DNA from: Moringa oleifera
Lineage: Eukaryota > Streptophyta > Magnoliopsida > Brassicales > Moringaceae
Direction: 5' to 3'
Length of the DNA: 64,000 nt
NCBI GenBank assembly: GCA_021397835.1
Contig: JAJFZO010000863.1
Coordinates: 2,356,001 to 2,420,000 of the forward strand
Shown here: positions 1 through 17,099 of the stretch, one piece after another
Numbering within the stretch: position 1 is the stretch's first letter
Layout of the letters: the number at the start of each line of letters is the position of its first letter
The notes under the pieces: generated by a model
Told to the model about the DNA's origin: nothing
The model's input: only the letters and a program-made list of their open reading frames with translations
Databases searched by the model: none
Made by a program: the position numbers and the translations under genes

Positions 1-4
1 ACAG

Positions 5-5670
<5,666 letters not shown>

Positions 5671-6060
5671 AATGTTTCAAGATCTCTCTCATCTTAATCC
5701 TGGTGGCAGTTCTAATCCATGGGATGATGGACAGTTGTTTATCTGCTTGTTTCAGTGTATGGTTGATCCCGATGGCACCACTCTATGTTGTTTGTTGGCC
5801 ATCATTTTAAATGGGATGTGATAGCTATAATTTCCCTGTGTAATATTTATCATTATCTGGGGTTCCTTTTTGACAATAATAAGAGGCTGAAAATGTTTAA
5901 TTTTTTGTGTATTATGTAATAAGTTATGTACTACATTTGTTGAATCATTGCTTGCAGCGATGATTATCCATTTGTTCTTTAAGCAAAGTTGGGTGATTCT
6001 TTCTTTCTTTGTCCAATGGAAAATGAAATAAATGTTTCTCGTTCCTCATTCTCTGATGCA
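5671..6060 (+). other. 3' UTR and end of the V-ATPase A gene
   Basis: T-rich untranslated sequence after the TGA. Several AATAAA-like poly(A) signals occur, for example AATAATAAGAG near 5875 and GAAATAAATG near 6026. The exact cleavage site cannot be fixed from sequence. Confidence 0.55.
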
Positions 6061-7080
6061 TGGTCTTCCTATTGGAAGAATGAACATCGACCATTGATCA
6101 GGGGTACGGTGTCAGGGGGAGCCCAACGGACGGTCTGACTATATCTGAATTTCATCAGCCCCTTCGAAATGGTTCCGTTACTTGGGCCAGTGGAAAGGGG
6201 TCTAGACAGGCAGCCAGTAAAGAAGGGCTTACCTAAGCCTAAAAATAGGGGTCTCGTAGACTAAATGGGCCTGGGTGCCCAGGTCCTAAAACTGGGCTCA
6301 AGTAGCCATATGCAAAAAATGGCCTAGGGACTCAGGCTGGAAAATGGGCTCAGTTGGACCCAAAAGAATAGGCCCACAAGGAATACGAAAAATTAGGCCA
6401 AGGAAAAATGGGTCTGGGAAAGTAGTTATTTAAAAATTGCATTGGTCAGTCAGCTTTTTAAAATGAGTTTAGCTACAGACACGAAAGGGAGTCTGGTAAG
6501 TGATCAAGCTAAAAATGGATCTAAAGTACGTGCACATTAAAATGGGCTGTAATAAGGTCTGAAATACAAATTTGGTCATTAAGACCCGTCACACTGCCGC
6601 CTGATAAGTCAGATAAACAGGCTAGTTAGTGAGGTCAGAGGCCACTAAAATCAGTCATGTAAGTCAACTCACTCAAGCATGTTATTTGTCCTTATTTAGT
6701 TTTGTGACATTAAGGATGTATTTCTTACATTGAATATGATTGAATTATCATAATTGGATTACTATGATAGGATTAGGTTAGAGTAAATAAGAATTATATT
6801 AATATTGTAATGTATATGATGTAAGATAGGATAGAATTAAAATTAATCTTGATTTATTTTAAAATGTTTTAATATTAAATAATAATAATGTATATCTAAT
6901 AAGTACTACAAATTTAACTTGTATAATAATTAATTGATAAATATCATAATTTTTTTAAAATTTTTTAATTTAAACTTCTTAATTTTTTTATTATACTTCA
7001 TAATCTTTAAGTTAGATTAATTTAAAATAATATTTTATTTAAAATAGATTAAAAATTAAAGTAAAGTAATATAATGTATT
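6061..7080. repeat. GGCCCA-rich degenerate repeat, then AT-rich spacer
   Basis: From about 6180 to 6660 short phrases such as aaaatgggcct, aggcccac and gggtct recur every 20-40 bp without a fixed period. It resembles a decayed tandem repeat and has no coding potential. A segment of the same style in the opposite orientation (agrcccattttt phrases) is found at about 26820-27330. From about 6715 to 7080 the sequence is over 80 percent A+T with no recognisable gene. Confidence 0.4.
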
Positions 7081-7419
7081 CACTATAAAAAAAATTAAAA
7101 ATTATGACACAACATAATGTCAGACAAAATTAGTCATTAAATAATATAATAGAATAGTGATAGAATTATTACAAAATAAAAATTTTAACATAACGACGTA
7201 ATAATGACAAGTTAGCAATATACATTAACGATAGACATTATCTTCGTCGTTAAATTTATTTTTAATTTATTTATATTAATTTTTAATCAACTTAAAAATA
7301 TATTAACGATTAAATTTTAATCAATCACTAATCAAAGATCTAGCGACTACTAAGCTTCGGTCGCTATAACAAGTAATGCAGCCTAGTGACCACCCCATAG
7401 GCAGTCGCGAAGATTGCAA

Positions 7420-8250
7420 GCTTGCTGCCTTTGGAGGAAGCCATGACCACAAACTTAATTGTTGCCTTTGAAGACAGCAATGGCTGCTAACTTGTTGCTT
7501 TTAAAGGTAGCCATGCATGGCCAGTGCATAAGCAAGTCGGTTGCCTTAAGAGGCGACCATGCATGGGCGCTGCAGAAGCAAATTGGCTGCCTTCATGGCC
7601 TCCGCAGAAGCAAGCTGGCCACCTTGGAGGCAACCATGCATGGTCGACGCAGAAGTAAGTTGGCGGTATGAGCGGGCTGGCTTCCAGCTTGCTTCCTTCG
7701 AAGGCAGCCATGCATTGTCGTAGCAGAAACAAGCTGGCCGCCAGCTTATCGCCTTCGAAGGCAGCCATGCATGGTTACTGCAGAAGTAAGCTAGCTGCCA
7801 GCTTGTCACCTTCGAAGGCAACCATGCATGGCTGCCAGCTTGTCGCCTTCAAAGGCAGCCATGCATGGCCGCAAGCTTACTACCTTCAAAGGTATCCATG
7901 TATAGGCACTGCCATGGCAACCATGGTCTTCGAAGGTGGCAACCATGGCATTCGAAGGTGATTACGATGGCTGCAAAAGAGGCAGTCATGGTCACTCACA
8001 AAGGCAACCATGGCCTTCGAAGGCGGCTGCCATGGCCGTGGAAGAGGTAGCCATGGCCTTCGAAGGCGACAACCATGGCCTTCCAAGGTGGAAACCATGG
8101 TCTTCCAAGGTGGCAGCCATGACCATGAAGGCAACCATGGTCGTAAACGCTGCCATGGCTACCATAAAAGCCTTCATCCATGGCTATGAAGGCAGCCATG
8201 CCCACCACGAAAGCGTCCATGCATGGCAGCCATGGTCGCGAAGGTAGCAA
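7420..8250. repeat. GC-rich palindromic minisatellite
   Basis: A GC-rich island in very AT-rich surroundings, built from variants of GCCTTCGAAGGC, GCAGCCATGCATGG and AACCATGG. The first half (about 7420-7900) has longer units of roughly 55-70 bp that also carry GCAGAAGCAAGCTGGC. The second half (about 7900-8250) has units of about 22-25 bp alternating CCATGG and CCTTCGAAGG. Each core is its own reverse complement, so the array can fold into hairpins and reads open in several frames on both strands. Those open frames follow from the repeat and are not taken as genes. Confidence 0.85.
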
Positions 8251-8339
8251 TGCCTTCGCTTGATTTTACTTTGATTGTTGAGGCAACGACGGACTTGACT
8301 TCGATCGCTGGATTTCACTTCTACCGACTGTCACTTATT

Positions 8340-8710
8340 TCTGTCGTTAAGTGATTATAAATTGAAACCTAATTTTTTTCCTTTCACACAAGTGTTGTTT
8401 CCTTTCCACTTATTTCTATTGCTGTCTCTGCATCTGTCTTGCTAATCTTTTTCCTTTTCACCCGTTCCTTTTTCTCTTATTTCCTTTGTTGTCTCTGCAT
8501 CTGTCTATACACAGGTTCCTCAATTTTTTCACTTTGCCCGGGAGCACCACTCTCTTTTCCCCCTTTTATCTTGCTGTCTCAGATCCATATGTTTATACCG
8601 CTCGCTCCCTGCTGGCATCTTGGTCTGTGCCGTTTTCTCATTTATTTTCTTCACTGTGAATCGCTATATTCTCTTTCTCTACGTGGGGTTGTTCTTTTTA
8701 TTTGATAATT
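8340..8710. other. Pyrimidine-rich tract inside the CACTA-like element
   Basis: The plus strand is strongly C+T rich (runs of TTTTTCCTTTTC type), with a short direct repeat of TTGTCTCTGCATCTGTCT-like words near 8420 and 8490. An open frame of 88 codons here is hydrophobic low-complexity and matches no family I recognise. No gene is called. Confidence 0.4.
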
Positions 8711-8844
8711 TGTACAAGTAATTGTAGAAATTTTTATTGATGATAATATTGATGGTTGAAAAATCTTGTATAGAAATATTATGATTAAATTTGGTAATTA
8801 TAGAAATTATTTAGATTTTAAATAAATTTTTTAGTTATTTATTT

Positions 8845-9600
8845 GATTTTTTAATAAATTTAATTTATGATATATTATTTGGTAATGGTTGAAATAAGTA
8901 TTCTAATTAGATTTTTATAAAATTTAAATTAGTTAGATATCAATCAAATTTTATAATTTTTAATTTTATTTTTTAATAAATTTAGTTTATGTTAGATTAT
9001 TTAGAAAATAATCTAACTAGTCTCTAATTTAAGATAAATAATTTAAATAGAGTTTTATAGAATTTAAATTAGTTAAATATTAATTAAATTATGTAATTGT
9101 TAATTTTATAGGTTAATTAAAAATTTAGTTTAATATAAATTAGATAGATAACAGTTTAATTAGAATATAATTTGAGATAAATAATTTAATTAGTTTTTTA
9201 CTAAAATTTAGTTTAGTTAAATGTTAATTAAAATTTGTAATTGTTAATTTTATTTGTTAATAAAATTAGTTAATTTGCTATTGATTAGATAGATAATTGT
9301 TTAATTACATTGTAATTTCATGATATAAATAATTTAATTAATTAGTTTTTTATGAAAATTAATTTACTTATATACTGATTAAATTTAAAGTTGTTAATTT
9401 TATTTTTTAAAATAAATTTAGTTTATGTTGGATTTAGATAATAGTTTAATTAGATATTGTAATTTACGATAAATAATTAAGCTAGATTTTTATGAACTTT
9501 ATATTAGTTAGTTAGATGTTGATTAAATTTTGGAGTTTTTAATTTTATTTATCACTAAATTTTAATTTATGTTAGATTTACATAATAATTTAATTAGATA
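8845..9600. repeat. AT-rich tandem array, about six degenerate units of ~145 bp
   Basis: The phrase (g)ttaattttattt..ttaataaatttagttta returns near 8859, 8981, 9124, 9266, 9417 and 9561, a spacing of about 122, 143, 142, 151 and 144 bp. Each unit also carries aataatttaattaga and atttttatgaaatttaaattagttaga words in the same order. Units have diverged by substitution and small indels. No coding potential. Confidence 0.65.
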
Positions 9601-9627
9601 TTATAATTTAAGTGAAATCATTCTCAT

Positions 9628-9945
9628 ATGAAGACTACGGAAAAGCGCATAGAGTTGGAGCATAAGTTTATGGAGAAGTGTATAAAGGAAGAGCGTAGGA
9701 GTCTAGAAGAGAGATAAAAAGAAGAGCGTAAGGCGAGGAAGTATGATCGCATACGCTTCGACATTGAGTTACAAGAGTGTTTACGGAGAGAGATTGATAT
9801 GAATGAGCGCATCTACAGGATGGAAGCTCTCTTTCTGGGAAGTGAACCCCCTGCATTGCCCGTAATTTCTTGTATAAATATTGTATTTGACAAGAGCATA
9901 TATATAATCTTGTATTTATTACATTGTTTTATGAATTTTAGTTAA
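9628..9945 (+). pseudogene. Broken coiled-coil ORF, possible CACTA second-ORF (TNP1-like) remnant
   Basis: From ATG 9628 the frame encodes a charged helix (KRIELEHKFMEKCIKEERR) and hits TAA at 9715. The same frame then continues open with KEERKARKYDRIRFDIELQ, CLRREIDMNERIYRMEALFL and GSEPPALP to a stop near 9945. GC content and codon use differ from the AT-rich flanks, which supports a former coding region. Its position near the 3' end of a CACTA-like element fits the C-terminal part of a TNP1/Transposase_24-type protein, but the family match is inferred, not shown. Confidence 0.4.
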
Positions 9946-10283
9946 GTTTATTTTTGTTTAGTTATATTTAAAATTAATTTTTGAAAAAAAAATAATTGTA
10001 TTAACGATAATTTAGTGACCAATTTATATTAGTTACTAGTTAGTGACATACTAATATCAGTCATTAAAATAGCAACAGACTAATTTAGTGACACATTTTT
10101 ATTGATCACTAATTTGCCACTAATCAGTGACAGATACAAAATTCAGTTGTTAGTTTCTTTCGCAACAGTAATTTTAACTACTAATTTTATTTGTCATTAA
10201 TCTGTTGCTAAAAAATTTAAGGATAAATTGTTTTAATTTAATAACGGATTTATCGATTGTTAAATCTGGATTTTTTTATAATG

Positions 10284-12759
10284 AATATTTATAAGAAGTT
10301 TAGATTTTATTATAACTAAATAATTAATATATAATTTTTCATTTTTATTTAATTTTAAAAACTATTTATATCAATTGAAAATAAATTTTATAATTTTATA
10401 ATATTAATAATATAAAATCAAACTTGATTTTATATACTAATTCGGTTCATCACTTCAAAAATAATTCTATAAATATGAGTAATAACTAAAAATTATCTCT
10501 TTTTAATCGGATAAAAAGGGATATGAGATAAGTTTATTCTAATCTCATCCTTACACCAAATATGGGATTGAGATAAAATTATCCTATCTCAATTCAATCT
10601 CAGGCTATCTCTAAGGAAGATGAGAAAATGGTATTTTGCTATCAAAAATTGATGAAACAGTCTCCAACAAGACAGCAAATTCATCTCTTCAATTTGGTGT
10701 AGCACGCTGCACCAAATTGGTGTAATTTTAAATTAATTTTTATTACTTTTTTAAAAGTTTTGAATCAAAGATATTTTTATTAATAACTCAATAAATATAT
10801 AATATTATTAAAAAAAATTATACCATTAAGAATATCTCATCAAGATCTTTAAAATAAGATCAATATTTAATATATAATTTTTTATTTAAATTATTATTAA
10901 TAATAATTTATTTAATTAATAATAAAACTATATATATTATTAAAATTATTATTTAAAAATATATAAAAATTTAAAATAATTTATAATTTATGATATAATT
11001 TAAAATTTTGCATGAACATGACAAAAATAAAATTTCTTTCAATTGATAACACAGTACAATAAATATAACAACACATTAACGATTACAACTTAAACTGAAA
11101 TTATAACATTAATTAAAATTAAAATACTTCAACAATCATAAACTAACTTTAAAACTATTTAGAATATGAGAAAGTCATCTTCACTTCCTCCTACACCACC
11201 AAATGATTAAATGATCCACTAATTCCTTCAGATTGATGATCTCGATCTTGTTTTGCATAAATTTGCATAATTTATTATATAATATTAATTTTTTTAAAAA
11301 ATATAAATATAAATTAAAATTTTAAATTATATTAATTATTTTAAAAATATTTATAAATTAATTAATATTTATAAATATTTTTATTGATAATTATTATATA
11401 TATTATTAAAATAATATTATAATACCAATTTGGTGTAAATGAGTTGAAGATAAAAAAATTTGGTGTTGAAATATTTTTAAAAAAAATTTTAATATTAAAT
11501 TAATGTTAAATTTAGTGTATAGAACTAGAGATGGACTCGATAACAAATACGGCTTAACATTACAAAAATATTAGGCTAGTTAGGTTCAAGCTAGGTTAAT
11601 GTCATCACTCAGTCCTTGGGGGCAAAGTCATTCTTTAAAGAGAAAACTTCTTGTGGGATAAAGCCTTTGTACCCTTAGGCAAGCAAGTCACTATCACACC
11701 AACATGTGAGTGGAGACGCTAAGTTATTGCGGTTAACGAGGATGCAAGATGACGCTACTCTAGCTTGAGCATGCATCCACCACCCGTGGAAAACTTCACA
11801 GAGGCATGGAAGCATCAATTTTTGTCGTGCAATGCATCATCATTGGCTAGCCCATGAACAACTAAGTGATTGACACATTCAAGTTGGCAGCGTGATTTTA
11901 AGAAACTCACTTTATGTCTGGTCTATAGTCTTGGGTATAGGCAAAACAATGGAGGCAAAGTGTCAAAAGGACATGTTTCTTTCTGCATCTTTTCTTACAA
12001 GTAGCCTACTAGACTTTGAATATAAATTAATATCAACGGGAAGTGGAGGTCATCATTGGGTTTATGGTTTGTGAACTAATCCATTTATGGTCCGATCCCA
12101 TAGGTTTTATCTCAATTTTGTTAGTAATTGAGTTAGTTTTGAGCTACTTATTTTATAAATAAACGAGTTATGAATTTTATTTTTCGAATCAAATCATAAT
12201 TAAATAAGCAAACGAGCCGGATTTGTTTGTCTTATTTAAATTTAATTAGATTTATATATATTAAATTTTATCAATATATAAAGTTAATTAATCAAAACAA
12301 TTGATAACATATTTCTTTCTTTTCGTTTAATTTATACATTCTTTATAAGTTAATTTACCTTATAAAAATAAAGTTAATGTATTTATTTTTTAATTAAATG
12401 CTGTTAATATTATTAAAATTTATCTTATAATTAGATAATAATATATATTATTCAATAATTCTCTTGATTTCAATATTATATAAAAAATATATTAAATATA
12501 TTATATGCTTGATATCTTAAAAGTTTGATGTGATTAGTTTAACAATTTTTATAGAATATTTATTAATATTTATTTAGTGTGTTAAAGATCTATTTATTTG
12601 TTTATATTATTTTTAAAAAATAATAAATAAAATTATATATCACATTAATTTGTATAAAATTTGTTTGACCGAACCTTATATGACCCATTTAAAACCCATT
12701 GAATCACTGGCATGTATCAACAGTTTTTGAAATCTTCCCCAGAGTTTTCTCTTTAGTTG
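10284..12759. other. AT-rich intergenic repeats, MITE-like segments
   Basis: No gene was recognised. At 10650-10735 caatttggtgtagcacgctgcaccaaattgg forms a short palindrome, and caatttggtgta words recur near 11430-11480 next to tgagttgaagat. This suggests the ends of a decayed MITE of about 0.8-0.9 kb. From 11520 to 12080 there is less AT-rich sequence of unknown origin with an open frame of 60 codons that matches nothing I know. From 12100 to 12700 it is AT-rich again. Confidence 0.4.
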
Positions 12760-12910
12760 GAGTTTTAGTTCCACCTAGAGATTCATCTCTCATGTGGTCT
12801 TTCATCTTGCTTTGATTCAAGATTATTCCCCAAATCCTCGTTTTATTTTGTTGAGATTATTAGCCAAGAAATACATCTGAATCTGTGGCTTCCGGGCTTG
12901 CTCCTTCAAA

Positions 12911-13470
12911 ATGGATGAAGACATGGAAGGGTTATGGCGGAAGTTTACGCTCACTAAAGAAGAAGAAGTTGTTGTCAACGATGACTGGGTGTCTATCAGA
13001 CAACCTCATTATCCGAGGGTAGGGGAATGGATCTATTTTCCTTTGGAGATCGACTGGAGAAAGAAAAGGTCCTTGATCGACAGTCATGTTCCTTCAATGA
13101 GTCTCTGATTGTTTTATAGGATTTTGATGGCACAGTCACGGCCGATAGCGTCCTCATGGATCGATGCTCCTTTCTGGTGCAATAGCATGGGCTACCCTTT
13201 AACTTATATGAACCAAACCCTGGGTCAAATGGTGGAAGTTGATATTACAGATGATAAAATAGCCTTTGGCAAGTGGCTGCGGGTTAAAATCTCAATAAAT
13301 CTCAAGGAGTCTCTGCCAAGGTGCAGCAGATTATTACTGTCAGATGGAAGAAAGATCACAGTTTACTTCAGCTAAAAGAGGTTGCCAGACCTCTGCTATG
13401 TCTGTGGCCTCTTGGATCATCAAGAACAACAATGCACCAGACCATCAAAAAGAAGAAAAAACTAAGCTGC
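12911..13470 (+). pseudogene. LINE ORF1 (DUF4283 type with CCHC zinc knuckle)
   Basis: ORF1 begins MDEDMEGLWRKFTLTKEEE at 12911, the typical start of plant LINE ORF1 RNA-binding proteins. The first frame stops at 13106. A second segment from 13109 continues the domain (WIDAPFWCNSMGYPLTYMNQ) until a TAA at 13373. Directly after this stop the same frame reads LPDLCYVCGLLDHQEQQC, a CX2CX4HX4C zinc knuckle. So at least two disabling changes separate the pieces. Confidence 0.8.
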
Positions 13471-14559
13471 TGTTGTAACTGAGAATATGGTCCACGAATA
13501 ACAGTCGTGGGCCTATCCCCTCCAGTCGGGTAGTCAGACAAGAGCAAATAAAAACCCGATGGACTAGAGGAGATTAGCACACCACCCCAAGATGCAGAGG
13601 CCATAGGCACAAAACAAATCCACTGTCACCAAGGATCATTGGAAAGTGCCCAAAATTAAGAATCCATTAATTATACATTCAACGGCAAGAATACTAGTGT
13701 GATTGGATATGCACAGTTGCAAGGAAACTCCACGAACTACGAGCCATGACATGGATTCCTCTTCACAAGATCCTCTTGGCCCCTGCAAGACATGGGGAGC
13801 AAATTTTGGCTACTTCACTACATGAATTTACTATTCAAGGTAATGTGCATGGAAGTCGGCCCCACCACACCCATGTAAATACTTTTCCTCCAATTTATAA
13901 TGCGTCACAGAATCCTTCACTTGCCACAAATAGTAAACCATGCAAAGTTACGTCCGTAACTCCTTCCACCTACCATGAGGTTCCAAAATCGTTGGATGCA
14001 AAAGGGAAGAGACTGGCCCAAAAAGTAAGAGAAACAGATATGAAGATGAAATGGACACAAAGGGGATCGATCCAAAACAGAAGAAAGTGAAGGCACCAAA
14101 AATGGCTGAATCCATAATACCCTTAGTGATAATGACGGAGGATGGCGAGGACCAGTCTTGCCAAGAACCATTAAGTTGGATGGCGTGGAACCACCAAAAT
14201 CTGGGGTCCCTTGGACAGTTCATGAACTTGCTAATATGGTGAAGTAATGCAGTCCATTTTTGCTCTTTCTTAGTGAAACAAAGAGCAAGAAATAAGCACT
14301 TGAAAATGGTTGTGTATTAGATTAGGTTCTGAAGCTTATCTTACAGTTGAAGTGAAGGGTAAAGAAGTGGTTTGGCCTTGTTATGGAAGAATGATTTATA
14401 GGTTCCAGTTAAAAGTTTTTCAAAAGCCCCAATATAGATGCCTGGATATACAACAATTCATCGACACTTATATGGAAATTCACTGGCTTATACAAGCATC
14501 CAATAACACATGAGACGACAGTCCTGGGACACATTAAAACTGCTCCATTTTTATTCACA

Positions 14560-16380
14560 TTTAACTTGGCTACGCATAGGAGATTTAAATGAAATAGCTT
14601 GCCGAGAGAAGGAAAAAGGTGGGAACCTATGTCCCCAACAATAGATAGATCTTTTTGTTCAAGCCATAACCGGATGCGAGTTACTTGAGGTTCTTTTTTG
14701 GGTTCACAGTTCACATGGTCACTTGGATCTAGAGATAGCCTTATACAAGCGATGTTGGATAGAGGTTTCGCAGACAAAGGTTGGTTGGATCTTTTTCCAG
14801 AATATCATGACCTTCACTTGCCTCAACATCAGATCACCTCTTGATATTATTCACCCGTGTAGCACCGCAATCTAAAGGCCATGGAAGAAAATTTTAGTTC
14901 GAAAACATGTGGTCAACACACCTAGACTTTGAACAGTTGCTAATTAATAGTTGGAGTTCCTCGTCGGAGACCTCTGTTGAAATCTTAGCAGCGAAAGCTG
15001 CAACATTGCCAAGCATCTTTTTCCAGGTGCAACAAAATAGTTTTTAGTGACATTCAAAGCCATATCCGAACGTAATAGAATAGAATGGCTAGATTTTTGC
15101 TAAGATGAGAAAAAGGAGAACTGACAACTGAATTGGAGGATTGTAAATTCGAGCTTAATGATCTATTGCAGAAGGAGGAGATGATATGGAGACAAAGATC
15201 TTAGACTACCTGACTCAGAGAAGGTGATTGTAACCATAAGTTTCTTCATGCTGTGGCTTCAAAATGAAGGAGAACCAACAAGATAATATGTATACAAAAC
15301 AAGGAAGGCTCCTGGGTGCAGGCTGAGAATCAGATCGCTGAAGTCTTTATGGAATATTTATCGAACATTTTTACATCCTCAGAGCCATCTGAAATGGACT
15401 TAGTCTATAGAACTATGAAGAATAGGTTTTCTACATCTGTGAAAGTCTTGCGGGACAGGGAGTATACTAAAGAGAAGGTTGAAGCAGCTATTAAGCAAAT
15501 GGCACTACATAAAGCCCCTAGTCCAGATGGGTTCACAATCTTCTTCCAGAGATACTTGGAAGTGGTTGGAGAGGATATCACATGCCTTGCTCTTAAGGTT
15601 CTCAACGAAGGGTTGCCATTGGGAAATCTAAACCATACCTATATTGTTGTAATACAAGAATCCAATGATCCAACAACACCGAAAGACTACAGACCGATAA
15701 GTCTCTACAACATTACTTATAAGATCATCTCTAAAGTCTTGACAAACAGATTGAAGTCTGTATTACCTACCACAATTAGCACCAACCAAATGGCCTCTGT
15801 CAAAGGCAGAATAATCTTTGATAACGCTGTCATTGCATATGAGAGTTTTCATGCTATGAAAACAAGAATGCATGTGGTAGAAGGCAGTATGGCTTTGAAA
15901 TTTGATATGAGTAAAGCCTATGATCGGGTTGAATGGTCTTTTCTATGCATACAGTGGGGTTTCAACAAGATGCTTACAGGCGGTTAAGGAATGTATCTCT
16001 TCGATTTCACATGCTCTATTGATCAATGGCAAAACATCTGCTCCATTTAAACCTACTAAAGGCCTAAAATAGGTAGACTCTCTCTCTCTCTCTCTGTCTC
16101 TCTCTCTATACCTCTTCCTGATACCCACACAAGGGCTATCCTCTCTCATCAACCAAGCAGCAGAGGATGGGATTTTGCATGCGGTAGCAGCAGGGTATGA
16201 AGGACCTAAAATCATCCATTTGTTTTTTTTCTCATGATAGCTTGTTGTTTTTCAAGGCCAAGAAGGAGGAGTGTGTTGCTGTTATGCAAATTTTGAAAAG
16301 CCATGAACAAGGTTCTGGTCAACAGGTGAACTTTGATAAATCAGGGATATTCTTTAGCTCCAACAACATATAAGCAGTAT
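14560..16380 (+). pseudogene. LINE ORF2: endonuclease end and reverse transcriptase
   Basis: Near 14567 WLRIGDLNEI matches the L1 endonuclease motif WLxxGDFNEI. The linker (LLQKEEMIWRQRS) follows near 15160. The long open segment 15316-15987 holds KAPSPDGF, DYRPISLYNITYKIISKVLT and FDMSKAYDRVEW (RT motif A with its aspartate kept). After a frame break, GLKxVDS and SLYLFLIPTQGL mark the region normally GLRQGDPLSPYLF. The catalytic motif, usually FADD, reads FSHD near 16230, followed by SLLFFKAKKEE and VNFDKSGIFFS. The element cannot encode active RT. Confidence 0.87.
16078..16107. repeat. (TC)n microsatellite inside the LINE RT
   Basis: A CT-repeat of about 30 bp with one G interruption lies within codons that correspond to the conserved QGDPLSPYLF block of L1 reverse transcriptase. 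The reading frame stays open across it apart from a TAG just before (GLK-stop-VDSLSLSL). Confidence 0.85.
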
Positions 16381-17099
16381 AAAATGAAATGAAACAATGC
16401 CTAAAGGTTCAAAGATTTCTATAGAACGAGCTCTACTTGGGGTTTCCTCTACTTATGGGTAGTTGTAAGAAGAAAGAGTTGGCCAGAATCATCACTGCCT
16501 CAGAGCTAAGCTGACAGCATGGCAATGTCGATTTCTTTACTAAGCTAGCCGGGGTGTTCTCATTTAAATGGTGGTACAAGCTATTCTGACATATAAGATG
16601 AGTTGTTTCTTGCTTCCAAAGACCTTTTTCATGATATCAATATAATAATAGCAAAACACTGGAGGGGTAGCATCGGATCAATGCAAAAGATACACTGAAG
16701 AGCCTAGGATAAACTATGTTTATCAAAATTGGATAGAGGGATTGGCTTAAGAGATTTAGAGATCTTCAACCTAGCTCTTTTGGGGAAACAATAGTGGCCA
16801 ATATGCCAAGCAAAATTATCATTGTGCTTTTAGATCCTCAAGGCTTAATACTTTTAATTTCAATTCCAAATACTATACCTAAACGATCCACCGGTTCTTA
16901 TTCTTGGCACTGTTTACTTCAAGGCAGATAAATGTTTAAGGAGGTAGATGGAGGATAGGCAGGGGAAATAGGGTGGATGTACGGAATGATAAACGGCTGA
17001 AAGTAAGTAAGCTTATAAATCCTTGCTACCAGATAGTGGTTAACCCCAACAATCTACGAACTCTTTACACCAGTAGATCTCTACAATATTGAAATAACT

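Larger units (their letters stand above)
7081..10283. mobile_element. Non-autonomous CACTA-like (En/Spm) DNA transposon, candidate
   Basis: The left end reads CACTATAAAAAAA at 7081. The right end, as reverse complement ending at 10283, reads CATTATAAAAAAA, so 12 of 13 bases form a terminal inverted repeat that starts with the CACTA signature. The last 300 bp hold several copies of TTAGTGAC/GTCACTAA (near 10011, 10044, 10084 and 10125), and related TAGTGAC and TAGCGAC words occur near 7340-7390, like the subterminal repeats of CACTA elements. The interior has no full transposase; it holds a palindromic minisatellite, a pyrimidine-rich tract, an AT-rich tandem array and a broken coiled-coil ORF. 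A clean 3-bp target duplication was not found (left flank att, right flank aat), which keeps confidence moderate. Confidence 0.5.

Noticed and set aside
7459..8250. Several overlapping open frames on both strands, up to 103 codons
   Set aside because: They follow from the palindromic repeat, which lacks stops in many frames. The peptides are repeats of the same few residues and match no family.
7420..8250. CRISPR-like array
   Set aside because: Units are variable and there are no unique spacers of constant length. This is eukaryotic DNA.
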